Below are positions 7,408 through 16,300 of a stretch of 35,584 nt of DNA, one piece after another; position 1 is the stretch's first letter, and each line of letters starts with the position of its first letter. Origin of the DNA: Lysobacterales bacterium. Its GTDB lineage: Bacteria > Pseudomonadota > Gammaproteobacteria > Xanthomonadales > SZUA-36. Under the pieces are notes generated by a model. It saw only the letters and a list, made by a program, of their open reading frames with translations. It was not told the DNA's origin and ran no database searches. Where the stretch lies: contig JAOZKI010000015.1 in NCBI GenBank assembly GCA_029935455.1, positions 1 to 35,584 on the forward strand, given 5' to 3'. The position numbers were made by a program, and so were the translations under genes.

Positions 7408-7975
7408 GACCACCCACATCGTGCAGCTGGCTGGTGTCAACGCCGAGACTGGCCACGGCCCGCTGCCAGCGCTGATCGAGCGGCGCATCGAAGATGATGC
7501 CCGGATCACAGGGCGAGGACAGCCAGGCATTCTGTCGCATCTCGTCTTCCAACTGCCCGTCTGTCCAACCCGCACAGCCAAGCGCAACCAAATACCGTTC
7601 GGGTCCTTCATGGACGGCAATCGCAGCCAGCACATCGGCCGAGGTGGTGACCATTAAATCGTTGCGCAGCGCCAAGGTAGACTCATAGGGCGAGGTCGGC
7701 GTATGCAGCACAAACCCACGGTCCCGATGAACCGGCCCACCTTCAAGCACCTGCTGCTTGCATAGCGCCTTATCGTCACAGGGAATTTCCAGCTGTTCGA
7801 AGATCTGCCCGAGACGGCAGTCCGAGAGACGGTTGATCGTGATCCCCAGCGCGCCCTCGGCGCTGTGTTGGCATAGGAGGGTCACGCTACGGGCAAAATT
7901 ATCGTCCTGCATGCCCGGCATGGCGATCAGCAGCCGGTTATCCAGAAAACCCTCTATGGTTTGTGTTGTGGACAT
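7400..7975 (-). CDS. yqgE: YqgE/AlgH family protein (DUF179)
   Basis: A 191-residue member of the UPF0301/DUF179 family, structurally known but of unclear biochemical role; it was named AlgH in Pseudomonas for an effect on alginate regulation. The N-terminal block LDNRLLIAMPGMQDDNFARS and the downstream GGPVHRDRGFVLH and GCAGWTDGQLEDE segments are family hallmarks. The ATG at 7975 has no Shine-Dalgarno sequence. A good promoter ends 6 bases upstream, so its transcript would begin on the start codon. The gene overlaps yqgF by 8 bases and lies 66 bases after tonB. Confidence 0.95.
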   Translation of the reverse strand: MSTTQTIEGFLDNRLLIAMPGMQDDNFARSVTLLCQHSAEGALGITINRLSDCRLGQIFEQLEIPCDDKALCKQQVLEGGPVHRDRGFVLHTPTSPYESTLALRNDLMVTTSADVLAAIAVHEGPERYLVALGCAGWTDGQLEDEMRQNAWLSSPCDPGIIFDAPLDQRWQRAVASLGVDTSQLHDVGGHA

Positions 7976-7981
7976 ATACCC

Positions 7982-8010
7982 ACTATCGGTGCCAACGCCA
8001 CGAGGTTCAA
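7982..8010 (-). promoter_or_regulatory. Sigma70 promoter of yqgE, leaderless geometry
   Basis: Minus strand: TTGAAC (8005-8010), 17 bases, GATAGT (7982-7987). The -10 ends 6 bases before the yqgE ATG (7975), so the predicted start site is the A of the ATG itself. It lies in the 66-base gap between tonB and yqgE. Confidence 0.5.
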
Positions 8011-8041
8011 GCGCTGGCCATCATCAAGCGCGAGTAACTTC

Positions 8042-8908
8042 CTATTCGAAGCGATTACCGGAAGCGAAACGCCAGGTGCGGGTGATATGCAGTACGTCTA
8101 CCTCGGCCGCGATGTCATCCGGCAGCGGTGCGTAAGGGGCAGCCAGTCGGACGATACGCTGGGCGGCAAGATCCAGTTCCGGTGTCCCGGAAGCGCGCTT
8201 GATGGTGATGCTTTCGACACTGCCGTCGCGGGCTACACCGACCGTCATCAGCAGATCACCGGCCACACCGCGCGCTTTCAGCTCCAACGGGTAATTCAGA
8301 TTACCCACCCGTTCTACCTTGGCCACCCAGGCCGCCATATAGCTGGCAAACTCGTATTCTTTGGTGTTCGCGGAAATAAACTTGCGTCGCGGCAGCTGCG
8401 AACGCCAGTCGCTGCTGCGATCCTGCTGTGCCTGGAGCTGGGCCAGGTGCATTCGTTGCTGCATCAACTCCGCCGCAGTGGGTACGGCGCTTTCCGGCTG
8501 CTCAATTTCGGTGCGCTCACGAATATCCGGGCTATCGGTCTGGGCCACCACCAGCTCACGCTGCTCCTGCGCCGGCGTGGGCATGACCATCTCGCTGGCG
8601 ACCGGCATATCACCCTCCGCCAGGCTGGGAATCGCAGGTGCCAGTTCCGCGGCCGGCTTGGCGACTTCTGCCGCCTCACCACCGCCACGCTGCGATACAG
8701 GTGCCAGAAACTCGGCTTCCTCGGGCGCTTCCTCGGTACGAAAATTAACCAGCACCACATCCAGTGACTCAGCGGCGCGACTGAGAGGACTCATCTCCAG
8801 CTGGAATGTCAGGCCCAGCAGAATCGCCGCGTGCAGGCCCAGGGCAATCAGGAGCGCCACGGAAATCCGGTCGCCAAGCAAACCCCGCATGCTGGTAATC
8901 GCCGTCAT
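8042..8908 (-). CDS. tonB: TonB-family energy transducer (TonB3-like by position)
   Basis: A 288-residue periplasm-spanning protein with one N-terminal transmembrane anchor (about 16-36, SVALLIALGLHAAILLGLTF), a long polar periplasmic linker rich in Ala, Pro and Glu (about 60-180), and a TonB C-terminal domain (about 195-285, with LNYPLELKARGVAGDLLMTV and VARDGSVESITIKRASG). TonB proteins pass inner-membrane proton-motive energy to outer-membrane partners. No exbB or exbD is adjacent and no receptor gene is near. Its place between gshB and yqgE, beside the pil/chp cluster, matches Pseudomonas aeruginosa tonB3, which is required for normal twitching motility. The start overlaps the gshB stop as ATGA. 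Confidence 0.88.
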   Translation of the reverse strand: MTAITSMRGLLGDRISVALLIALGLHAAILLGLTFQLEMSPLSRAAESLDVVLVNFRTEEAPEEAEFLAPVSQRGGGEAAEVAKPAAELAPAIPSLAEGDMPVASEMVMPTPAQEQRELVVAQTDSPDIRERTEIEQPESAVPTAAELMQQRMHLAQLQAQQDRSSDWRSQLPRRKFISANTKEYEFASYMAAWVAKVERVGNLNYPLELKARGVAGDLLMTVGVARDGSVESITIKRASGTPELDLAAQRIVRLAAPYAPLPDDIAAEVDVLHITRTWRFASGNRFE

Positions 8909-9894
8909 TCCTGGCTGCGCGCGACCAGGTGTTGGTCAATGGCATCGAACAGGCGCCCGGCAATATTCAGGCCGTAAGCCTTGTCCAGCTCACGGATGCC
9001 GGTGGGACTGGTCACGTTGATCTCCGTCAACCAATCGCCAATCACATCCAGCCCGGCAAAAAGAATGCCCTTCTCTTTCAGAGCCGGCGCCACCTGATCG
9101 CAAATCCAGTGGTCCCGCTCACTGAGTTCTACGCCCTTACCGGTGCCACCCTTGGCCAGATTGCCACGGAAATCATCTGCACTGGGCAGACGCGCCAGCG
9201 CGTAGGGCATAGGTTCACCGTCCACCATGATGATGCGTTTGTCCCCCGCGCTGATCTCCGGGATGTACTTCTGCACCATCACCAACTCCTGCTCCTGCTG
9301 GGTGATCGCTTCCAGAATGACTTTGAAGTTCGGATCACCCGGATTGAGCTGGAATATGGATTCCCCGCCCATACCATCCAGCGGCTTGACCACGCTGGCT
9401 CCGTGCGCGTCGACAAAAGCGCGAATACGCGCTGACTCTCGTGTTATGGCGAATGGCACACAGCATTGCGGAAAATGGGTGATGTAGAACTTTTCATTGG
9501 CATCACGCAGGCTTTGAGGACGATTGACCACCAGCACACCGGCCCGCTCCGCAAGCTCCAGCGCATAGGTGAGGTAGACATAATCCATATCAAAGGGCGG
9601 ATCCCGGCGCATGAGGAGCACGTCCAGGCTGGCCAGCGCTTCCTCTTGCGGCGTGCCCAGGGTGTACCAGTCATCAACCTGCTCGCGCACGGTCACCTGG
9701 CGCAGCCGCGCCCGGGGCTCACCATCCAGCACAAACAGGTCAGAAGGCTCGAAGTAGACCAGCTCATGGCCACGTCGTTGCGACTCGAGCAACATGGCAA
9801 AGGTCGAATCCTTGGTCATATTGATGCTGCTTATGGGATCCATCAGGACACCCACGCGCAGAGTGGCTTGTTCAGGCTGAGAGGATGAGCTCAT
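8905..9894 (-). CDS. gshB: Glutathione synthetase GshB
   Basis: Ligates gamma-glutamylcysteine and glycine with ATP to form glutathione. The 329-residue protein is full length for the family and shows the N-terminal VGVLMDPISSINMTKDSTFAM block, MRRDPPFDMDYVY, NRPQSLRDANEKFY, the ATP-grasp segment VVKPLDGMGGESIF, and the C-terminal EINVTSPTGIRELD motif with metal-binding acidic and asparagine residues. It is first in a minus-strand series with tonB (4-base overlap), yqgE, yqgF and pyrB, and divergent from pilG. Glutathione is used by gloA further left. No clear Shine-Dalgarno sequence precedes its ATG. Confidence 0.97.
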   Translation of the reverse strand: MSSSSQPEQATLRVGVLMDPISSINMTKDSTFAMLLESQRRGHELVYFEPSDLFVLDGEPRARLRQVTVREQVDDWYTLGTPQEEALASLDVLLMRRDPPFDMDYVYLTYALELAERAGVLVVNRPQSLRDANEKFYITHFPQCCVPFAITRESARIRAFVDAHGASVVKPLDGMGGESIFQLNPGDPNFKVILEAITQQEQELVMVQKYIPEISAGDKRIIMVDGEPMPYALARLPSADDFRGNLAKGGTGKGVELSERDHWICDQVAPALKEKGILFAGLDVIGDWLTEINVTSPTGIRELDKAYGLNIAGRLFDAIDQHLVARSQE

Positions 9895-9921
9895 GGCTTT
9901 ATTTGGTGCTGTTTTTTTTCC

Positions 9922-9950
9922 ATTATCAGGGTAGGCGCTAATGCAATCTA
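9922..9950 (-). promoter_or_regulatory. Putative sigma70 promoter of gshB
   Basis: Minus strand: TAGATT (9945-9950), 17 bases, GATAAT (9922-9927). The -10 is good and the -35 poor. The transcript would start about 20 bases before the gshB ATG. The T-rich run at 9912-9919 lies in the leader on the opposite strand and has no adjoining hairpin. Confidence 0.4.
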
Positions 9951-10027
9951 GACTGATGCAGCGTCCTGGAGCGGTTTTCTGTCGTGCTTCAATGATATAA
10001 CAGACATTCCTAGAAAAAACCCTAGAG

Positions 10028-10057
10028 TTGGCATCCGGTAGAAATCCGGTTTAGACT
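10028..10057 (+). promoter_or_regulatory. Putative promoter of the pil/chp cluster
   Basis: TTGGCA (10028-10033), 18 bases, TAGACT (10052-10057), giving a leader of roughly 90 bases before pilG. A second -10-like TATAAC lies at 9996-10001 without a good -35. The 257-base gap between gshB and pilG holds both divergent promoters; I see no sigma54-type site (GG-N10-GC) placed convincingly. Confidence 0.3.
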
Positions 10058-10151
10058 GCTGCTCTACATAAAGGCCTGCTCGCCACGCGCTGCCGGCCGT
10101 AAAAGCGCGATGCATGGACGCCAATCGAACGCTGCAAGCAAGGACGAAGAA

Positions 10152-10577
10152 ATGAACTGGGAAAGCAACGCAACGGCCGCGACGGCCAGTGAAGGGGCCA
10201 TGGGGCGAAACGGAAAAACTTGCATCCTGTTTGTGGATGATAGCGCGACCATACGCCGTTCAGCTGAAACCATGCTGGCCGGCCAGGGTTGTGAAATTGT
10301 CACGGCGGAAAACGGCTTTGAAGCGCTGTCGAAGATTTCGCAGCACCAGCCGGATCTGATTTTTGTAGACATCATGATGCCGCGCCTCGATGGCTACCAG
10401 ACCACGGCCATTATCAAGAACAACGTGGAGTACCAGGACACGCCGGTCATCATGCTGACCAGTAAAGACGGGCTGTTTGATAAAGCGCGCGGTCGCGTGG
10501 TCGGTTCAGACCTGTATCTGACCAAGCCGTTCACACGCGACGAACTCCTGTCTGCCGTAGAGCAGCACGCCGCCTGA
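10152..10577 (+). CDS. pilG: Twitching motility response regulator PilG
   Basis: Single-domain CheY-like receiver that takes phosphate from ChpA and promotes type IV pilus extension and, in Pseudomonas, cAMP signalling. In the 141-residue protein the receiver spans about 22-140: acidic pair D29-D30, phospho-acceptor D73 (IFVDIMMPRLDGYQT), T103 and K125 (LTKPF). The KDGLFDKARGRVVGSD stretch is characteristic of PilG. The ATG at 10152 is preferred to 10110 because AAGGA sits seven bases upstream. A 20-residue polar N-terminal extension precedes the receiver. PilH, the second response regulator that normally follows, is absent: pilI starts 55 bases later. Confidence 0.94.
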   Translation: MNWESNATAATASEGAMGRNGKTCILFVDDSATIRRSAETMLAGQGCEIVTAENGFEALSKISQHQPDLIFVDIMMPRLDGYQTTAIIKNNVEYQDTPVIMLTSKDGLFDKARGRVVGSDLYLTKPFTRDELLSAVEQHAA

Positions 10578-10632
10578 GAGGCCGGTTTGCGCCGTAAAAA
10601 GCCGGCGTCCGGGCTCAGCTAGGGATAGAGAG

Positions 10633-11175
10633 ATGAGCACCGAGAACGCGTCATTCGCCAAACTTCTTGAGTACACACTGCGCGCTCAGGGTGCGGAACA
10701 GGCCGATGGTAGCGGCCAGAACACCCAGGGCGACTGGGCCGGTCTGGCCTTTCGTCTCGGCGACACGCCATTGGTCTGCGCAACGGACCGTGTCTTCGAA
10801 TCCCTGCCTATCCCGCGCGTGACCCGGGTGCCGGGCACCAAGACCTTTATTCTCGGCCTGGCCAATGTGCGCGGTAACCTGATCACGGTGATTGATCTCG
10901 GCTGCTATCTGACCGGCAACCCATCGAACACGACCGGTTCTTCACGGCTGCTGGCAGCGACGCTGCGCGGTCGCCCGGTCGGCTTGCTGGTGGATGAGGT
11001 TTTTGGTCAACGCAATTTTATGAGTAGCGACGCCAGTGCACCCAGCGTGGCTGATGACTCGCCGCTCGCCGGCCTGATTCGAAAACAGCACCGATCCGGT
11101 ACCGACAAGTGGCAGGAACTGGACCTAAGGGTGCTGTTCAGCCAACCCGAATTTCTCGATGGATCCGCGGCCTGA
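10633..11175 (+). CDS. pilI: CheW-like coupling protein PilI
   Basis: Adaptor that joins the receptor PilJ to the kinase ChpA. The 180-residue protein has one CheW domain (about 35-170) with GLAFRLGDTPLVCATDRVFE at its start, IPRVTRVPGTKTFILGLANVRG, a hallmark of CheW/PilI, and VGLLVDEVFGQRNF. A purine-rich GGGATAGAGAG immediately precedes the ATG. It follows pilG and precedes pilJ by 26 bases, so the three are presumably one operon. Confidence 0.93.
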   Translation: MSTENASFAKLLEYTLRAQGAEQADGSGQNTQGDWAGLAFRLGDTPLVCATDRVFESLPIPRVTRVPGTKTFILGLANVRGNLITVIDLGCYLTGNPSNTTGSSRLLAATLRGRPVGLLVDEVFGQRNFMSSDASAPSVADDSPLAGLIRKQHRSGTDKWQELDLRVLFSQPEFLDGSAA

Positions 11176-11201
11176 GGCCGCATTGACCGACTGATGAACG
11201 C

Positions 11202-13322
11202 ATGAGTAACAAGCTTTCCTTTTCCGGCTCCAACGCCTCCTGGATCGTATACACCCTCGCCGGACTGACCCTGGCGGCCGGGATATTCGTGGCCTTTACG
11301 ATCACCGCCCTCACCAAGAACGCCGCCGATGAGCGGGAGTGGATTCGCATAGCCTCCAGCGTTCAGGTTGACTCACAGAAGCTCTCCAAATCGGCCTCGG
11401 AAGCAGCACTGGGGAATCTGGACGCCTTCAATGCGCTGGAAGCCACCCACCGCATCATGTCGGCCAATATGCAGAAACTCCGGGCCGGCGACGCATCGAC
11501 CGGCCTCCCGGCCATGCCGCAGGAGACCAGCGCAGAACTGGCCGCTCTGAATAGCACCTGGGCCACCATGAGCGAAAGCGCCCAAGTCATTATTCGCAGC
11601 GAGGCACTGGTTAACGACCTGGCCGAGTCCAGCAGCTCCTTCCTGGCGCTGGTGCCAGACCTGCAACGCTTGACCGATACGGTGGCACGCGACCTGGTTG
11701 CCAGCGGCGCACCCAACGCTCAGGTATTGGCCGCGGGGCTCCAACAGTTGTTGACCGACCGCATGCTGCGGCGCGTGTCAGAAATTCTGCAAACCAGCGG
11801 CGGCGGTAGCAATTCCGCGCGCGGCCTGCGCGAGGATATGCAGCGTTTTGAACAGATGATGAACGCCCTGCGCTCCGGTGATAACAGCCTGCGTATCGGG
11901 CGTATCGTCAATCAGCAGGCGATTGCTTCTCAGGCTCAGGTGCGCGCCGTCTATCTGGAAGCCAAGCCGCATATCGAGATCGTGCTGGAGGCATCCGCTA
12001 ATCTCCTGGATGTGCGCGATGCGGCGGACGCTATCGTGCTGGACAGCGAACAGACCTTTTCTGAGGCGGGCGCACTTGCCGATGCGGTTGCCAATCTGCC
12101 GCGCACCCGCAGCTGGCCATCAACGCAGGCCAGCACGCTGGGGCTGGTCGCGCTGATCGCCCTGCTGTCGGTACTGCTGGGCATGGTCATTATCGGCGCG
12201 CGCCGGCGCGCAGAGACCGCCTTCAAGAGCAATCGCCGCACCCAGCAAGCCATCGTGCGCCTGCTGGACGAACTCAGCTGCCTGGCCGATGGCGACCTGA
12301 CCGCCCACGCCACCGTTACGGATGATGTAACGGGCGCCATTGCCGACGCGGTGAATTTCGCCGTAGAGCAACTCCGGGAACTGGTCATCAATATCAACGA
12401 AACCGCTTCCGCGGTGGCGCAATCCTCGGAGCACACGCGCAAAACCACCTCGCAATTGGCGCAATCAGCCAATGAACAGGCCGGGCAGGTCGCGCGAGCG
12501 GCAGAAAAGATCCAGGCCATGTCAGCCGCCTTCGGCACCATGGCGGAACGTTCTAAAGAATCCAGCGAAACGGCGCTGGAATCAGTTGAGATCGCACACC
12601 TTGGCGCGAATAAGGTGCGGGAGACGATCAACGGCATGGACACAATTCGCGAGCAGATCCAGGAAACATCCAAACGCATCAAGCGCCTGGGTGAATCCAC
12701 CCAGGAAATTGGCGATATCGTCAGCCTGATCAACGAAATCGCGGAACAAACCAATGTATTGGCCCTGAACGCAGCCATCCAGGCCGCATCTGCCGGCGGC
12801 AGCGGCCAGGGCTTCGCGGTGGTGGCCGACGAGGTTCAGCAACTGGCCGAAAGCGCTACCAATGCAACGAAACGCATTTCCGGCCTGGTACAGACCATTC
12901 AGGTAGACACGGCGGAAGCCGTGAAGTCCATGGAAACCACCACATCGGAAGTGGTCAACGGTGCACACCTTGCACAGGATGCCGGCGTCGCTCTGGTGCA
13001 GACAGAACAAGCCAGTACCGCGCTGTCCAGCCTGATCAAGGACATCTCGGACGAAGCACAGACCCATTCGGATCAGGCGCGCCGCATCACGGAGCTGATG
13101 GACGGTATCCGCAACGTCTCGGTGAAGTCATCCAAGGGCACGTCCCTGACGGCCGAATCCGTGGCCGAACTGGCGGAACTGGTGCTTCAGCTCCAGCGCT
13201 CCGTTTCGGACTTCAAGCTGCCGGGCAACGATGAAAATGAATTCGAGGACCTGCCAGAGAGCACCGAGTTGCTGGAAGACGACACAGCTCAGGAATCCGA
13301 ACAACAAACGGGCGCCCGCTAA
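11202..13322 (+). CDS. pilJ: Type IV pilus methyl-accepting chemotaxis protein PilJ
   Basis: Inner-membrane receptor of the Chp pathway, 706 residues. TM1 is about 12-34, the periplasmic region about 35-310, and TM2 about 312-332 followed by RRR. A HAMP-like region (about 335-400) leads to the helical signalling domain. The kinase-contact hairpin (about 510-548) reads EQTNVLALNAAIQAASAGG then SGQGFAVVADEVQQLAE. Compared with the canonical E-A-A-R-A-G-E-Q-G-R-G-F tip, four usually conserved charged residues are replaced (Q527, S530, G533, Q536). The C-terminus is acidic (EDLPESTELLEDD). Neither pilK (CheR) nor chpB (CheB) is nearby, so methylation-based adaptation may be lacking. Ordered after pilI, before chpA. 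Confidence 0.93.
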   Translation: MSNKLSFSGSNASWIVYTLAGLTLAAGIFVAFTITALTKNAADEREWIRIASSVQVDSQKLSKSASEAALGNLDAFNALEATHRIMSANMQKLRAGDASTGLPAMPQETSAELAALNSTWATMSESAQVIIRSEALVNDLAESSSSFLALVPDLQRLTDTVARDLVASGAPNAQVLAAGLQQLLTDRMLRRVSEILQTSGGGSNSARGLREDMQRFEQMMNALRSGDNSLRIGRIVNQQAIASQAQVRAVYLEAKPHIEIVLEASANLLDVRDAADAIVLDSEQTFSEAGALADAVANLPRTRSWPSTQASTLGLVALIALLSVLLGMVIIGARRRAETAFKSNRRTQQAIVRLLDELSCLADGDLTAHATVTDDVTGAIADAVNFAVEQLRELVININETASAVAQSSEHTRKTTSQLAQSANEQAGQVARAAEKIQAMSAAFGTMAERSKESSETALESVEIAHLGANKVRETINGMDTIREQIQETSKRIKRLGESTQEIGDIVSLINEIAEQTNVLALNAAIQAASAGGSGQGFAVVADEVQQLAESATNATKRISGLVQTIQVDTAEAVKSMETTTSEVVNGAHLAQDAGVALVQTEQASTALSSLIKDISDEAQTHSDQARRITELMDGIRNVSVKSSKGTSLTAESVAELAELVLQLQRSVSDFKLPGNDENEFEDLPESTELLEDDTAQESEQQTGAR

Positions 13323-13365
13323 TGGGTCAACCCGCGTCAGCTTTTAAGAGGGGGAAAGCGGCACC

Positions 13366-16300
13366 ATGGTAAGCACGGGATCGCTCACATCCACGGCAGT
13401 GGGCTGGGTCCGCGAGGATCTGGACCGTAATTTGGAGCGCTTGCAGCTGCAGATCGAACATATTGCCAGCGCACCATCCGCCACCGGCACGGTGCTTAAC
13501 GAGGTGCTCAAACTCCTCGCTGAAATCACCTGCACCTTCGACACGCTGGCCCTCGACGGCGCCAAGCAAATCACGGAAGGCATGCGCACGCTGCTACAGA
13601 AGCTGGCCGATGGGGAGCTGCGCAACGCTGACCAGGAAACGGTCAGTGCCATTCTGGCAGAGGCCCTGGTCGTCCTGCCCGCCTATCTGGACCGAGTGCA
13701 GGCCGGGCACGCCGACCTGCCCCTCCTGCTCATGCCCCTGATCAATCGCCTGCGCGCAGTCGCAGGCCTGCCGGCTGTTTCCGAGGGTGCCGTGTTTTCA
13801 CCGCTCCTGGACGTGGAACTGCCAGAACTCGAAATCGAGCGTAAACCCGGCTTTGACGAACCCTTCGCTTTCTTTGCGCACCGGCTCCATCGGCAGTATG
13901 AAAGCTCGCTGGATAACTGGCTGGCGGAGCAACACAACGCTTCCCTGCTGCCTCCCATGCAGGGCATCTGTGAGACCATGCGCCATCGCGTCAAGCGCTA
14001 CGACCTGAAACGACTCTGGTGGGTAGCCACCGAGGTGTTCGGGGCACTCATGGACGACCATATTGAAAACGATGTTAATTTACGTCGACTCATGGCGCGC
14101 CTGTCCCTGTTGATCAAAACACTGGCGGTCGAAGGCGAAGACGGTATCGACGAGCGCACGTCCACGTCCATTACCCAGTCACTGCTGTTTCATATCGTGC
14201 ACGCCCATCCCGACAGCGACGGCGCTAACCTGGTGCGTGAGCGTTTCAAGCTTGAAGAACTGGCCCCGGATAGCGAAGCCATGATGCAGGCCCGTGGCAC
14301 CCTCTCGGGCCAGGACCGGGAGATGTATGAGACGGTGAGCGCAGCGGTGCAGGACGAGTTATCCATCGTCAAGGATGCGTTGGATCTCGAACTACGCACG
14401 GGGGCCGCTGACGCGGATGATCGGCGCCAGAGCCTGGAAGCACTGGATCGACTGATCGTCACCCTGTCCATGCTGGGTCTTTCCGGTCCAGCGGAAAGCA
14501 TGGGTAACCTGGTACCTGCCTTCAAGGCAACGGCGGAAGCCAGCCAGCAGGACCGGGAAACCGCGCTGGAGAATTTGGCTGCGCAGCTTCTGATTATCGA
14601 GTCGGCACTGACTGAGCAAATCGAAACGCTGGGCGAGCCACCACAGGAATCAGAACCGGCCGGTCTGACGGGCCTGTCGGGCCACGAGCGCCGACGCATC
14701 AGGGCAGCCCTGCTGGAAGAGTGCGTGGTCAGTATGCATGCTGCCGAAGAAGCCATGCGCGCCCGCTTCGCCAGCGAAGTTGGTGAAGATCCGCAGCAGC
14801 CCATGACTGAGCTTGCCGGGGCACTGGAACTGGCAGGTGAACAGGACCTGTTAAGCGGCACTCAGGCACTCATGGGTGCCCTGCGGGAACTGCAGGACAG
14901 CGTCGATGCGGGCATGGTGTTAGAACATGCTGACAAAGAATGCGTTGCGGACGCCCTGGTCGCGCTGGAGTTGTCTCTGGCCGCCAAACGCGACCGCCAG
15001 CCCGATACCAGCCAGCTCTCGGCGGTGCTCGACGAGCGCACGGCCGCACTCCTGGCGCGGGCCCGAGGCACGGATACGGACCAGGCAGAATCTGAGGGCC
15101 AGGCGGCGCCGGTAGCGACCGGTGATAACGAAGGCTATGAAATGCCAGCGCCACCGCAGTTCACGCAACCCACGACCCCGGCACCCTCAGAGCCGGAACT
15201 GCAGCCGGCACCGGCGCTATCAGACTTGGCCCCTGCGCCAGCTGTTGAACAGCCCGCTGAGCCGGAAAGCCCGAGCTGGGAGGGAGCCGAAGTACTGGCA
15301 CCTGCACCAGAGATTGAAGCGCCGGAAGAAATGCCCGGTTCAGCGCCTTCCTTTGACGAGCCAGCCGAACCATTGGCACCGGCAGCGATGAACATGCCCC
15401 CTCCCGCGGCCGAGACCTTGGCCAGCAGTGAGCCTGAGCCCGCCTCCGAGCTGCCAGCGGCTGCCGCTGACGAGGATGAGCTGCCGCCGGAGATTGATCC
15501 TGAACTGCGCGAGATCTTCCTGGAAGAATACGAAACGGTTCTGCAAAGCCTGCAGGAAGCCATTCCCAACTGGCTGACTGAACTGGAGAACGCCGAAGCG
15601 CTGACGGAAATCCGGCGCGCCTTCCATACGCTTAAAGGCAGTGGTCGCATGGTCGGCGCCGATGAGCTGGGCGATTTTGCCTGGCAAATCGAAAATATGC
15701 TGAACGGGCTGCTCGAAGGCCACGGCAAATTTTTTGCCGATGCATCCACCATGGTGCGCCTGTCCGAAGCCGCCCTGCCCGCACTGCGTCAGCGTCTGCT
15801 GCAGCAGACTGCGGGGCTGAGCAGCAGTGCCATCAGCGCCATCGGTACGGTGGCAGCTACCATTGCCAAGGATCAGCCGGCCCCCTGGGGGGAACTGCGC
15901 CCGCACCTGCCGGTTTATATGTCCGGCCTGCTGCCCGGCGGCTTTGAGGAATCAGGCCCAGCCGCGGGCGGCAGCCAGCCTGGCAGCGCCTCCGATGCCG
16001 CACAGATCGAGCTGTTGGCGGCCCAGCTGGAGCCCGTGCGCGAACTGGTGGACGCCATCACCAAAGACCGCAGCACACGAACCGCTCCGGAGCAGGTAGC
16101 CGCCGTACGGACCATCGGTGGCATGCTGGTCGAGGATCCGCAGGGCCTGGACGCAGAGGTTGCCCGCGCCCTTGGTGATCTGCTCGAAGCGCAGGCCAAG
16201 TCAGGCGCCGAATTCTCCGCCGACGCCATGTTTACATTGATCAGCGCCGTCGGGCAGCTACAAAACCGACTAGAACGGCTTGAAGGCGCCGGCGACCTCA

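Noticed and set aside
9911-9920. T-run upstream of gshB as an intrinsic terminator
   Set aside because: No GC-rich hairpin adjoins it, and it lies between two divergent genes where no terminator is needed.
10581-10606. GCCGG...CCGGC inverted repeat between pilG and pilI as a terminator or pilH remnant
   Set aside because: Only 5 bp with a long loop and no T-run, and the 55-base gap has no receiver-like coding remnant.
11951-12778. 275-codon minus-strand frame inside pilJ
   Set aside because: Antisense to the conserved MCP signalling domain; low-complexity Ser/Ala/Arg translation with no motif.
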